Assembly: GCF_033568475.1 (NCBI RefSeq)
Contig: NC_133122.1
Span: 184,035,449 to 184,099,448 of the forward strand
DNA: 64,000 nt
Direction: 5' to 3'
From: Henckelia pumila
Lineage: Eukaryota > Streptophyta > Magnoliopsida > Lamiales > Gesneriaceae
The notes under the pieces are model-generated. The model was not told the origin of the DNA, searched no databases, and was given only the letters and a program-made list of their open reading frames with translations. The translations under genes and the position numbers were made by a program. Shown here in pieces: positions 1 through 11,081 of this stretch. Position 1 is the stretch's first letter, and each line of letters opens with the position of its first letter.

Positions 1-171
1 TAATAATATCCCAAAATTCTTTTTTCTCATTTATTTAATTAAACTAGAATTTAGGGTCATTTCAAGACATATTAGGTGAATTAACGCGGTTGGTGGAGGC
101 ATCATTATTGCTGCCATATTTGACCAGAAAAAGAAACGTGTGGAATGGATATTGGTTGAAGACGTGCGTAC

Positions 172-214
172 AGAGAGCTCTCTAAATAGAGAGCTCTCTA
201 AATAGAGAGCTCTC
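172..214. repeat. 16-bp tandem repeat of a palindrome
   Basis: Three copies of AGAGAGCTCTCT separated by AAAT, with a 16-bp period. Each copy is self-complementary. I see no gene attached. Confidence 0.85.
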
Positions 215-533
215 ATTTCTTCCGATTAGAGTATCCCAAAAACATCGAGAGCAAAGAAAAAAGAAACAAAAAAAAAGTTTATTGGGTTTTTTTCCAGGAT
301 TTTCTTGTGTGAGTTAGAGAAATATTTTTTCGATTATACTCGAGGGTTAAGATAATGTGAGAGAAAAAGCGTTTTTTGTATATACTTGTAATATTTCTTC
401 GGTAATAAAGATTTGCATTAGCTCCGTGGACGTAGCCTATATGGGATGAACCACGTAAATTCTTGGTGTTCTTGTTGATTATTTCATTACGCAATTATTA
501 TCGTGATGGTCGTTTTGGTATAAATCCTAACAA
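215..533. other. AT-rich intergenic DNA
   Basis: No recognisable gene. Short open frames here resemble nothing I know and have the composition of random AT-rich sequence. Confidence 0.6.
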
Positions 534-1047
534 CTTTATCTACAAAGAAATAAAATTCAAAGCATTTTGGTATATTTTAATCTTTTAGTAAACTGGATGC
601 TTATATAATATATACATATATTTTGCCAATTTTGATCTTATTTCACACATTCACAATAAAAAAATAAAGTATAGATATAGATATAGATATAGTTATAGAT
701 ATAGATAGATAATAAATAATAAAAAGAATAATAATTTTTTTAAAAAAGTAATAACAACAATAATATTGATATTAGATAATATAGACGCATGAGATAGATC
801 AGACTATATATATTATATTAAAATCAATCGCATCATATAAGTACTCGCATATATGCAAAGATAAAATAATTTATCTTAACGTATTATTCCGTGTATATTC
901 GATATCATGTTTGGTATCGCGCTACGTATCGATGAACATTAGATTTAATCTATGTCACGTATTTGATTACCACATCTTGCGTTCATTTTTTAATTTGGTG
1001 TCGTGTCATCGTTTTCAAGCTGTGAATACTTTCAATAACATAATGCA
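534..1047. repeat. Dispersed repeat R, copy 1
   Basis: About 510 bp that reappears, diverged, at 9487-9995. Both copies contain GATATAG runs, then TTAGATAATATAGA, then TTATCTTAACGTATTATTCCG, and end near a stretch like AATTTGGTGTCRTG. A short third piece lies around 4794-5175. No coding sequence or terminal repeat is evident, so the class is unknown. Confidence 0.75.
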
Positions 1048-1097
1048 CATATATATAAATATAGCAAACATCTATATATCTATATTAGATTGATTAA

Positions 1098-1103
<6 letters not shown>

Positions 1104-1129
<26 letters not shown>

Positions 1130-1130
1130 C
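1104..1130. repeat. (TA)n microsatellite
   Basis: Uninterrupted TA dinucleotides just right of repeat R copy 1. Confidence 0.9.
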
Positions 1131-1192
1131 TGTCATTGATTGTTTCAATGATTATCAAATTTTTAGATAATTCATATGTAGCTGTCGCGTTC

Positions 1193-2330
1193 CAAAACCG
1201 GGGTTGATCGACATCGACGTTGTTTTCAAATGACATGAAAAAATAACAAGCCTCATAGTACAAACTTTAAACAAAAATCAATATATTATTTCATGACAAA
1301 ATTTGTTCTTACATCCCATAAATAAAAACATAAACCGAATACATCAGCGAAAGCTAAAACTTATCATCATAGGGACAAAAAACTCAAATAATAGCAGCAC
1401 TTCTAAATTTCTCCTTTTTCGTCAGTCCAACTTTAGCTATGCTCTTCTTCTTCTTCAAATACTTCTTAATTTTTATCTGGGGAGGAAAGTAAGAGGTGAG
1501 TGTTTTGGAAAACACTCAGCAAGTGGGGACCGTTCGTACATACAAATATCGAATATACATACATGATAGGAATTCAAAAGGGAGCATGTTCCAGCACATG
1601 TCGCAACAAAAATCAAGACAAGAGGAAAACTAAAAAATGAGCATCAATACATATCATAACTGAAACATAAACTTGGACATAATACTGTTATTCATCTCGT
1701 TAATCATGGCTACTGATCAGTACCTAATTGTTACTCCTCTAAAGGGGCGAGACCTTAAACGGTTATTATAACTCATCGCATCAGGGCCTTATATCATATC
1801 ATGTTTTCGGAATTTTTTTACCATTTCTTAAGTTGAATTCTAACAGTGCATAACAAGGAATCGTGTAGAACGAAACATGAAACGAAATCAAAGGATATGA
1901 AACGAGTAATGTACGATCGAGTTTTCAAAATAAAGAACATCATTATTTTAAAACATATATATAAACCCACTTACCTCTTTCATTGACCTTAAATGCATAA
2001 CATGGACCATCCTCGATCAAAAACTTAAAAGCTATATATATCTAAGAATTCCCAAATGTCAACAATTGCATAATTGAGTCTTTCTATGGCAATCGATCTC
2101 TACGCTTTCGATATTCACCACTACCGTTCTACCAGCAAATGGAAATTCGTGTAGTCAAACCGGAAAAAATATATACCTTCCTACCGCTAAGATCATTTAG
2201 AAGGAATAAATATATAGTAAATTTAAAGGAAATAATATATGAAGTTGCGGTAGAAAGATTGTGCCGTCAAGTAGAGATACAAGTTGGTAACAACAAATTA
2301 AAAATTCTTGGTGTAGGATGAATTTTTGGA
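1193..2330 (-). mobile_element. Decayed LTR relic, same family as the LTR at 15252-17020
   Basis: The left edge TGTCGCGTTCCAAAACCGG matches TGTCACGCCCCAAAAACGG at 15252. The inner blocks GAGTGTTTTGGAAAACACTC and ACGGTTATTATAAC also recur in the same order (15540 and 15756). By analogy with that copy it is in minus orientation. The right edge is not clear and no retroelement gene follows, so it is probably a solo or truncated LTR. Confidence 0.5.
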
Positions 2331-2413
2331 TTAAGTAATGAGAATGGAGATTTATATACACAAGACAAGGAACATGAAAGGTTAACAAATTAAGGGGTAT
2401 TTTGTTTTTTAAC

Positions 2414-2506
2414 CTCGGTCAAACATTTTTTTAAAAAAATGACCTTCTGTAGTGTAATGCAAATCACTTGGGGGAGGTTAATTTTTTAAAAAAATGTTTG
2501 ACCGAG
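2414..2506. repeat. Short inverted repeat with 25-bp perfect arms
   Basis: The arms at 2414-2438 and 2482-2506 are exact reverse complements, starting CTCGGTCAAACA and ending TGTTTGACCGAG, around a 43-bp loop. It could be a very small foldback transposon or a hairpin-forming locus. No clear target-site duplication. Confidence 0.8.
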
Positions 2507-3095
2507 TCCATTTCCCTAAATATCCCACAAAAATTAATTAGGAAAAGTTATTATCCATATTGATAATAATTTATGATAATAATTTATGAAAAGGAGTTAC
2601 AATAATAATAATTCTATATTAAATACACACAAAAAACGTTAATCTTACTAAAACAAATGGATTTCATACGGTTTTGAAGAAAAAATATAATTTAATGGGC
2701 AAAACGTGGGTTCATGCTTAGTGAGAGTTAGGAATTTCAAAGATGTACTTATGATTAATTAAAAATTAGACCAATTAAATACCTAATTAATACGTACGTA
2801 TGAATTTTGATTAACCGAAAAATAAAAACAATTTGGATAAAATCAACTAAAACATAATATCTATTAATCTAAAATAAACTAATAATATAATTTGAAATAT
2901 AAAGATATTTCGATGAAAAGGTAGAATCAAATAAGAATGTGTGGATAAAGATAATTGAACGTGAGTTTTCATGGTTGAAAATTTAAAAAGACAATCAATT
3001 GAGGCATAAAACCTAATTAATAATCAAACAATAATTATATAAAATAATTAGATATAATGTCACTCTTAAAATTTTAAACATTAATAATTCCACAT
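2507..3095. other. AT-rich intergenic DNA
   Basis: I see no gene, terminal repeat or conserved block in this stretch. Confidence 0.5.
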
Positions 3096-3200
3096 CTACA
3101 TGACAATTAAGATAAATTATTATTTTTGAAAACGGGATTAGTGAATAACTACATAACAATTAAGATAAATTATTATTTTGAAAACGGGATTAGTGAATAA
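3096..3200. repeat. ~51-bp direct tandem duplication
   Basis: Two adjacent near-identical copies of a segment beginning ACAATTAAGATAAATTATTA and ending GGGATTAGTGAATA. Confidence 0.85.
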
Positions 3201-3362
3201 AAATAATAAGTTTTCTTTACATTTAAAATTCATTTAAAAAGTCTTACTATATGTTAAGACGAGAACTGAAATTTAGAAATAAATTTAAAATTAACAATTC
3301 ATAATTTTATTTCACTAGTAGATAAACTAAATTTACAAAGATATTTTTATTTATTATATCGT

Positions 3363-3561
3363 AAATTTGGTCACGGGTATCACAGGACTGTGAAAAAATA
3401 TCGAAATACCATCATACCGCATATACCGTACAAAAAAAAAAACTGTAGATACCAAAAATTTCGGTAAGAACGATATGAATTTATGTCATACCAAAATTTT
3501 TCGGTACAATATGCAGTATTCAGCAATATACCGTATCGATTGCTACCGAACCACCCCTATT
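3363..3561. mobile_element. Possible truncated hAT-like MITE end
   Basis: A stretch rich in CGGTA/TACCG phrases that ends ACCGAACCACCCCTAT, which resembles the CCACCCCTA terminus common in plant hAT-derived MITEs. It directly abuts an SPH gene fragment, as if inserted into it. The opposite terminus was not found. Confidence 0.35.
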
Positions 3562-3690
3562 CATATGCCCAACATTCTCTTGCATTTACAACCAAAACTT
3601 GCAGAATTATAGCGTTGGTTGAACGATATCTGCAATTTGGAATAAATATTCAATTAATGCACATTTTGATCTAATAATTCAAGTTAAGAT
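3562..3690 (-). pseudogene. S-protein homologue fragment plus promoter-like repeat
   Basis: The left part (CATATGCCCAACATTCTCTTG) matches the antisense of the N-terminal coding region seen in the SPH pseudogene at 5175-5395. It runs straight into the promoter-type block TGAACGATATCTGCAATTTG, which is also upstream of the intact gene at 3783-4238. It is a rearranged fragment of a duplicated SPH unit and has no usable reading frame. Confidence 0.65.
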
Positions 3691-3782
3691 ATTCTAATAT
3701 TGTTTATATAGATTGAATAATTATTTCATATAAATGAGAAACATATGTAATCATTAAAACAATTAATGTCAATTTATATATA

Positions 3783-4238
3783 TTAGCTCCACCCATAAAA
3801 TTTTTCGAACTGTTGTGGAGGATAGGTGGAAGAAAAGAAAAGGCCTTGATCGGATAATGCCCAATAACAAACACGATGAGGCCGACACCATGCATGTTCC
3901 CACAGGGAACTGAAAGCTACGAAATCGAGGTTCCTGTTACCGTAGTATGCTTGGCAGTAAAACTTTGTGTCGTAAAATATACTTTCACAGAAATTAAAAG
4001 TGAATTCTTGACCCTTCTTCAAATTTTGCTCCCCGAGGTCGTTGTTTTTAGAGTGACAATGCAGGTTCAACGTCTCCGTCGTGTTGATGGGGAGCCAGTT
4101 TCCCACGTACACTATTTTATACTTATCATATGCATAACAATTTCTTGCATTCACAACCAAAACCTGCAAATAATTAATCATTAGGAACACTACTACTACT
4201 AGTACTACTCCTCCTCCTGAATTCATATTCTTTTTCAT
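3783..4238 (-). CDS. Plant self-incompatibility S1-family secreted protein (SPH)
   Basis: A single-exon frame of 151 residues. Residues 1 to about 32 form a hydrophobic signal peptide (a run of Val/Leu after a short basic start), so the product is probably secreted. The mature part has the S1/SPH layout: a strand ending in LNLHCHSKNNDLG (Cys61), then the glycine- and aromatic-rich FTFNFCES, FYC (Cys95), and a C-terminal cysteine followed by YWALSDQGLFF, the usual W-x-x-x-D-G end. Cysteines sit at 34, 61, 84, 95, 118 and 124; four is the usual core number, so there may be an extra disulfide. Family members are small secreted plant proteins; poppy S1 is the pollen-inhibiting self-incompatibility ligand, but most homologues have no proven role. 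Length is typical. The start is the first Met before the signal peptide. Broken copies flank it. SPH membership is secure; function is unknown. Confidence 0.88.
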   Translation of the reverse strand: MKKNMNSGGGVVLVVVVFLMINYLQVLVVNARNCYAYDKYKIVYVGNWLPINTTETLNLHCHSKNNDLGEQNLKKGQEFTFNFCESIFYDTKFYCQAYYGNRNLDFVAFSSLWEHAWCRPHRVCYWALSDQGLFFSSTYPPQQFEKFYGWS

Positions 4239-4304
4239 CTTTAATTATATAATATAATTTATTTTATTATAGTAGTGGTATGTTCAACTTCTCATCACCA
4301 CTCC

Positions 4305-4315
4305 ATTTATATATA
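4305..4315 (-). promoter_or_regulatory. Likely TATA box of the SPH gene
   Basis: CTATATATAAA on the minus strand, about 67 bp upstream of the ATG at 4238. That spacing would leave a 5' UTR of roughly 35-40 nt. The surrounding block (GATATCTGCAATTTGGAATA nearby) is repeated upstream in the duplicated promoter units. Confidence 0.5.
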
Positions 4316-4800
4316 GCGTTGAACTATATCTGCAATTTGGAATAAATATTAAATGCACATTTCTATCATTCAAATTAAGATATTTTAAAATTGTTTTTAG
4401 GCAAATCATAATAATTTACTACTAAATCCAGCGTTGTGTTTTCTAAATTTCATAACAATTTCTTACATATCATTACAATAGAAAATGTGATATATCTATA
4501 TATATATATATATTTATATATTTGATTTTCTACTATTAATTGGAATATTATTAGCATTTCTATGCTACATAATGAAATATAGTATAATTATATAATACAG
4601 TTTTTGAAATAATATATCTTATAATACAATTTACAATATTTGAAATATATATTATGTGTGTGTAATTATATATTTGATTGATGCGAAAAACGAGTACGTG
4701 AGAAATATATATTTTAAATGTGAAACTATAGGTTATTTTTAATTTATTTCATAAAAAAAATTAGAGCAATTAGACTATTTTTTATACGGATATGCGATCA

Positions 4801-5119
4801 TTTTTATAAGGAAAAATAAGTTTTTTGGTCCATTAACTTGTCCATGTTTTGGTTTTGATCCATTAACTTTTTCGATATGGGTTTTGGTACACTAACTTTT
4901 CATTTTCTGTATTTTTTGGTCCAACTGCATACGTGTCAACTTTTGATTGGCCCAAAATAATGACGTGGACCAATCAAAAGCTGACATGTATGCAGTTGGA
5001 CCAAAAAACATTGAAAATACAAAGTTAGTGTACCAAAACCAACATCGAAAAAGTTAATGTATCAAAATCCAAATGAGGTAAAGTTACTGGACTAAAAAAC
5101 TTATTTTTCCTTTTTATAA
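4801..5119. mobile_element. MULE-type MITE with 9-bp target duplication
   Basis: The element is 4810-5110 (301 bp), flanked by TTTTTATAA at 4801-4809 and 5111-5119. The termini are inverted: left GGAAAAATAAGTTTTTTGG, right ending CTTATTTTTCC, with about 28 of 30 terminal bases matching. The complementarity continues inward (CAACTGCATACGTGTCA against its partner), so the element is almost one long foldback. The copy of the same flanking sequence at 9939-9956 has TTTTTATAA only once, giving an empty site. A 9-bp TSD fits the Mutator superfamily. No coding capacity. Confidence 0.85.
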
Positions 5120-5174
5120 TTTGGTGCCGTGTAATCGTTTCCAAGCCGTAAATGGTTTCAATAACATATTGCAT

Positions 5175-5395
5175 TCTTCACCCTTCTTCGGAATTTGATC
5201 CCGAGGTCGTCGTCTTTAGAGTAACAATGCACGCTCAACAACGTAGTTTCGGCGGGGAGCAAGTTTCCCACTTCACTATTTTATACTTAATTACCATATG
5301 CCCAACAATATTCTCTTGCATTCATATCTTAAACCTGCAGAATTATCATTAGGAACACTACTACTATTGAATTCATTTTTTTATCTTAATTAATT
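5175..5395 (-). pseudogene. Truncated S-protein homologue copy
   Basis: Parallel to about 4009-4238 of the intact SPH gene: it keeps the segments for the start, signal peptide and first ~75 codons (the antisense phrases CGAGGTCGTCGTCTTTAGAG and GAACACTACTACTA are shared). It has indels, and its C-terminal half is replaced by repeat R sequence at about 5170. No continuous minus-strand frame survives. Confidence 0.75.
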
Positions 5396-5436
5396 TGAAG
5401 AATCCATATAATTCATTATATATATATATATATATA

Positions 5437-5960
5437 TATAAATAATATTGATACGTTCAACTTCAATACTCATCACTCAATTTATAGCATTGGTTGAACG
5501 ATATCTGCAATTTGGAATAAATATTCAATGCACATTTTTAATCATTCAAATTAAGATATTCGAATATTGTTCATATTAGGTAAATCATAAAAATTTATTT
5601 ATTATATATTTCCTACTAAATCCATGCTTTCTAAATTTCAAAACAATTTCTTACATATCATCACAATCGATAATGTGATATATCCACTGATTATATATAT
5701 ATATATATATATAATATTGGTATGTTCAACTTCAATACTCATCACTCAATTTATAGCATTGGTTGAACGATATCTGCAATTTGGAATAAATATTCAATGC
5801 ACATTTCTAATCATTCAAATTAATATATTCGAATATTGTTCATATTAGGTAAATCATACAAAAATATTTATTATATATTTCCTACTAAATTCATGCTTTC
5901 TAAATTTCAAAACAATTTCTTACATATCATCACAATCGATCGATAATATGATATATCAAC

Positions 5961-5975
<15 letters not shown>
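5437..5975 (-). repeat. Tandem duplication of the SPH promoter region
   Basis: Two ~265-bp copies (about 5437-5705 and 5706-5975) of the DNA that lies upstream of SPH coding sequence, sharing CATTGGTTGAACGATATCTG, TTCAAATTAA and ACAATTTCTTACATATCATC. A related single copy lies upstream of the intact gene (4270-4500). The second copy has no coding region attached. Each unit ends in a TA microsatellite, a likely recombination point. Confidence 0.8.

Positions 5976-6013
<38 letters not shown>
5965..6013. repeat. (TA)n microsatellite
   Basis: About 24 TA dinucleotides at the end of the second SPH promoter repeat. Confidence 0.9.
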
Positions 6014-6015
<2 letters not shown>

Positions 6016-6136
6016 GAAATGTTAATTAATAATCCGATTTATAGTAGAAAATCATTTCTATTATTAATTAACATTTCTATGCTACATAATGAAATAGTAT
6101 AATTATATAATACAGTGTCTGAAATAATAATATATC

Positions 6137-7056
6137 TTAGGGCTCGTTTGGTACAAATGATTAGCTTGGATTGAGGTTGGTTTGACTGGTTTAACTAATG
6201 TTTGGTTGAGTTTTTAATTATCTTACCCAATCCATTCTCGAAAGGATAAAGCCATATTAATGTATGAAAAGTAAACCCACCTCCACCCCATGTATTAACA
6301 ATCACTTTCTTAGTCACAATTTATTTTCAATTCTACCCTTTTCCAACATCCAAAAAAAATGCCCAACCTATCTCTCCCCCATCTAAATGATGAAGAAAGC
6401 ATCTGTGCACGTTAGAGTTTTCAAATTGCAAAAGCATCTATTAAAAAATAAAAAAACTTGCAAAAACATCATAAACTTGGCAGACAAATGAACGTTTCAC
6501 TTTCTCATTAAATCAACATCGAATTCTTGTTTACAAATTTTATTTCTGTGATGGTGTTTGGTTTCTGGTTTTGGTTGAGAAAATGATTTCGATCTTCACA
6601 ATATCAAAACGAAAACAAAATTGAACAAAAATTCACGAAACTCAAACAACTCGAGGGCATGAAAAAGAGAATCTTCTAGACTTGAAGCAGAATCCATTAT
6701 CTCGCTTGAAGGAGAAATTGATAAAAAAAATTCTGAGTCATCTGATTTTTTGTGGTGCCTGTTGAAGATTTTTGGGATTTCTCACATTTATCTCGTTGAA
6801 GAGGGAGCAGTTGAACTTGATGAATTTGGGTAGTAAAATTCCATTAAAAAAAATCCCAAAAAATAAATAATATTAAGATACTTCCAAGGGTAATTTTGTC
6901 CAAAAATAAAAGGTTTTAAATTTATCTCATTGTCAAAATCATACCAAACACAATACTAATTTATCACTATTATTACTTTTCTATCTCAATCATTCTTTTT
7001 ATCATTTATATACTAATCATTCAATAATCCTATCATACCAACCAAGCGTAGCCTTA
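6137..7056. mobile_element. Non-autonomous PIF/Harbinger-like element
   Basis: The element is 6140-7053 (914 bp), with TTA at 6137-6139 and again at 7054-7056. It starts GGGCTCGTTTGGTA and ends ACCAAGCGTAGCC, imperfect inverted termini of the Tourist type. The unoccupied sequence survives at about 4608-4630 (AATATATCTTATAATACAAT), where TTA occurs once. TTA target duplications are typical of PIF/Harbinger. The interior has no transposase that I can see. Confidence 0.75.
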
Positions 7057-8120
7057 TAATAAAATTTACATGTAATTAATATGTGATAGATGATATCCAA
7101 TCAATTTAAACAAAAATTAAAACGAGTAATCAAACAAAAAAATAATGTTTAATTATAGATTTATATTGATACAATATTGATATAAAAGCTTATGAAGTTA
7201 TTACATACAGGGTTTTCCATTGATTTTTTGATTGAGATTAAGAAATTACTCAATGTTTCTTGTCATGGATTCGTATTATTTTTATTTTTTTTCTTTATCT
7301 CATGATGTATGTCTTGAAACAATATAATTTGTTTTATATTTGTTAATAAGCGTTAAATCAAATTAAATTTGGATTATGTACGTAATTCCTTATCTTATAT
7401 ATGTTTTTATAAATGAATCATTGCTACAATTCCTCATTAATTCGACGAGAGGAAAACAAAGCGTATCAGTACGTGAAATTTGGCTAGTTGAGCACTCCAT
7501 TTTCAGTGAATAATTTGGAGACATTCTCAAATAAGTTCACTCGAATTTCTTACAGCCCTTCAATATGTTGGGATTAGTTTTGAAGAATTTTTCTTTAAAC
7601 CACGTGCGTTTCAGTTTTCCAAGCACTTGCCACAGTATTTTCTTTTTTTTAAAACCTCAAGTGTGATATACGTAATTAGTTAAGGATAAAACAATTAACA
7701 ACACCGTCTGTCCCCACAACTCTTTTTTTTTTTTTTTCCCCATAAACACCATCTCGTATCATGTTTGAAAATCAAAACACCAGCAGAAACAAATGTTAAT
7801 CTCTATCGATTTCACATCCCCGATCGGAGTATAGAACAACTCATATAAACCATATTTATTGTAGGTTTTAAAGTTACTCTTTGTTGAGTTTTCATTTAAA
7901 TTTGTACATGTTTTGTCACATATTTGTATGACTTTCGTATTTATCGAATTACTATGGCGAACCAAATGTGAAATGCATCGAGATCAAGTAGTTAAAATTT
8001 TTATTATTATAAATTATGTTTCTTTTTCAACATTTTGAATGAGATTGTAAGTTTTATACATTTAATTCATTTATTACATTTTTCGCTTTCAATATTTAAA
8101 TGAGAATTTTTATGTTTTAG

Positions 8121-8122
<2 letters not shown>
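7057..8122. other. AT-rich intergenic DNA
   Basis: No gene recognised. There is a homopolymer T run near 7722-7738. A 68-residue minus frame near 7759-7965 resembles no known protein. Confidence 0.5.
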
Positions 8123-8173
<51 letters not shown>

Positions 8174-8345
8174 TTTGCTATCCTGCCCACTCATCGTGCC
8201 CACTTAATGTGCCCACCATGAGGTGGCACTCAACTATTGGATGTGATGAATTGTGCGTCCAATAGTTGAGTGCCACCTCATGGTGGGCACATTAGGTGGG
8301 CACGGTGGGTGGGCAGAATAACAAAACTCTATATATATATATATA
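8123..8345. mobile_element. Small foldback MITE inside a TA microsatellite
   Basis: Inverted arms of about 70 bp (left 8172-8240, right 8258-8326) surround a ~16-bp loop. The left arm carries CCTGCCCACTCATCGTGCCC and CACCATGAGGTGGCACTC; the right arm is its near-perfect complement. TA repeats flank both sides (8123-8170 and 8330-8345), so a TA-type target duplication is plausible but cannot be shown. It could be Stowaway-like; the superfamily is unproven. Confidence 0.7.
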
Positions 8346-9486
8346 TTATATTATATTTAATTATGCACTAAATAAAAATAAAATAAAATAAAATAAAATC
8401 ACACAAGCATATAAAAAATGAAAGGAAAAATAAAAATTTTCGTCAGTAAAAAAGAGAAAAATAATAATATTAATATTTTTTTATAAAATAGATGTCTAAA
8501 CATCTTCTTAATTATTTTTAAATTTAAAATTATTTTTCTAAAATAGTTATCCAAACAACTTTTTTACTATACAAATATTTATATAAAATAGTTGCCAAAC
8601 ACGTATTTACTCTTAAAAACAACTTTTAAAAAATGTTATGAAAACTTTTAAAAGACACTATTATAAAAACGTTTTATAAGTACATGTCCAAATGGAGCCT
8701 AATAAATTTATATGTATTTGATTTAACATTCATTGTTCAAGAAATAAAAAATAATTAATTTGCGCTAAATTTATTAAAACGCAAAATCAATAAAAAAACA
8801 TTTATAAAATGTTTATGTTTATTCGAATGTAAATCATTCAAAATTTTGCTCGTGTTATGGTAAAAATAAATTTGATAATAAATGATATTGTATGTTTTGT
8901 AGATTATTCATCTGGAGAATCTGCATCATCATAATCTTTTTTCAGGATATTTAATTTGATATATCACCCATAATTATTTTAGATATTTTTTCAAAGTTAT
9001 TACCTAGCATTTATTAGACTCGTTAACATAGATATATTTATACACCTGAATAATTATAAAAATAATATAAATATGATAGTTTTGTTAAAAATAATTGAAT
9101 ATATCATATCATATATTCTTTGTTTCTTTTTTTTATGCAAGATCAGTTTACAAACATCATTTTTGTTTTAAGCTGAACCTTTCATACTAATATTGGAAAA
9201 AAATAGTGAGTAATGTTAATAAATCAATTTTGTAATTTATTTAAAACACTTAATTTCAAAACAATGTTTAAATTACAGAAATCTATAGCGTTTAACAATC
9301 TCTATCTCTTGTAAAAATATTCATGCATTAATTGCAAAATAATCTCATAAAATAATTGTTATAATTTTTAGACTTTAAACGGATGAAAAAATTGTTAGTT
9401 TGGATTAAAAATTGACTATATTTTATTGATATATCTCAATATCAACGTGTAATTTAATTCACACACACAAGGAAAATTATATGTTT
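8346..9486. other. AT-rich intergenic DNA
   Basis: No gene recognised. A lone GTCCAAATGGAGCC near 8680 looks like one MITE terminus without a partner. A short (AAAAT)n run sits near 8376-8398. Confidence 0.5.
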
Positions 9487-9995
9487 GCTTTATCTACAAA
9501 GAAATGAAAATTTGAAGTATTTTTGGTATATTTTAATCCTTTCGAAAACTGAATACTCATCTAATATGCACGTATTTTGTCAATTTTGATCTTAGTTCAC
9601 ACTTTCATAAAAAAAAAACAAAGTATAGAAATAGATATAGATATAGATAGATAATAGATAATAAAAACAATAATATTTTTTAAAAGTAATAACAATAATA
9701 ATATTGATATTAGATAATATAGATGAGATAGATCAGACTATATATATTATATTAAAATCAATTGCATCATATATGTACTCACATATATGCAAAAATAAAA
9801 TAGGTTATCTTAACGTATTATTCCGTGTATATTCGATGTCATGTCAATAGTATTTGGTTTCGCGTCACGTACCGATGGACATTAAATTTAATCATTTTTT
9901 TTTCATGTCATGTATTTGATGCCCACATCTTGCGATCATTTTTATAATTTGGTGTCATGTAATCGTTTTCAAGGCGTCAATGGTTTCAACAACAT
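9487..9995. repeat. Dispersed repeat R, copy 2
   Basis: Matches 534-1047 along its length with scattered substitutions and small gaps. Its right part (GATCATTTTTATAATTTGG) gives the unoccupied target of the MITE at 4810-5110. Confidence 0.75.
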
Positions 9996-10030
9996 ATTAT
10001 ATATCTATCTATCTATCAATCTATCTATTA

Positions 10031-10077
10031 TTATTTGCCAGGATCAGAGAGAGAGAGAGAGAGAGAGATTTGCCAGG

Positions 10078-10138
<61 letters not shown>
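10031..10138. repeat. (GA)n microsatellite, duplicated
   Basis: TTTGCCAGGATCAGAGAGAG occurs twice (10034 and 10069), each followed by GA repeats, the second one long (to 10138). The Arg-Glu frame across it is a repeat artefact. Confidence 0.9.
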
Positions 10139-10142
<4 letters not shown>

Positions 10143-10189
10143 CTCAAAATTTGTTCTAAAAAGGATGTACTTAATACAATCGGTTTAAT

Positions 10190-11081
10190 GAGTGAATTCG
10201 ATGTTTAACTTGGTGTCTAACGCAATTTGACAATCAGTGAATGTGCGAAATTATGTCAAGTTACAGATTCTGAATACTAGTGAAATCGGTGTATGCAGAT
10301 AGGTAGGAAATAAGTAAACTGATGAAAGACACGATGAAATGTTTATGGATGTTCGAAGATTTCAATTATCCATACATCACCCCTTCTTTCTCCTCGAAAG
10401 GATATCACTAGAAGACTTTGAATTTTACAAGTAATTTTGCAAAACCCCGATTCGGTTTAGGACTTATCCACTACCTAGACAAGAACTCGTAGTTACAACT
10501 CAGTTTCAGTCCTAGACTTTTGAAATATCGAAGTTTACAACTCGATTGACTTGGCACAAAGAATGATCCTTCAATGATCAAAGTATCAATTTGGGTGTTT
10601 GTGCTTTGAGTTCCTTAATCGATTTCCAAACTTTGGAGCTTCAGATATTCTTGCTATAAGCGTAGTTGGCAAAAGTTGTTCTTTAATCGATTTGGATCCT
10701 TATTTATAATCTTCGGATTCTTATGGTAATAATTTCAAAATGGATCCTCAAATAGAATTTGAAATATTCCCGTTGCATTTGTCACTTTCACGAACAATTT
10801 CTGAGGCCGACATTCTCTTGGATCGCGGCACTATCTTCTGTAGAATGTGTCAGAGTACGAAAAAATCTATCCAAGTAAATTTCTCTGGTAGACTTATAAC
10901 GCGAAGGTAAATTGATAGTAGGTCAGTTTAGTGTCTTCAGTTTGGTTGACTTGAGTAATATCAGTTGAGCTAGTCCGAGAGACGTGTTTTTCAATTTATC
11001 CCTTTTCCTTTGAGAGGTCAATTTAAGCTTTTCTTCAGTTTAGTACTTTATCTATAAACACAAAAACTTAATTTCTCAACA
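10190..11081 (-). mobile_element. Probable 3' LTR of the minus-strand element at 11-15 kb
   Basis: On the minus strand the sequence begins TGTTGAGAAATTAAG at 11081. It is preceded by the purine-rich CACCAAAAAAGGGAAAAT, which looks like a polypurine tract. A second purine-rich run (AAAAAGGGGGAAG, near 11183-11195) also lies upstream. This arrangement is typical of plant Copia or large non-autonomous LTR elements. The far edge near 10190 is not defined. Confidence 0.45.

Noticed and set aside
172..214. Considered as the start of a CRISPR-like array
   Set aside because: Only three 12-bp palindromes with 4-bp spacers; plants have no CRISPR systems and the spacers are identical.
3876..4184. Plus-strand frame over the SPH gene
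   Set aside because: Antisense shadow; the minus frame has signal peptide, cysteines and family motifs.
8630..8700. Single MITE-like terminus GTCCAAATGGAGCC
   Set aside because: No partner terminus or target duplication could be found upstream.
9910..10188. Plus-strand frame rich in Arg-Glu repeats
   Set aside because: Produced by the (GA)n microsatellite; no protein family fits.
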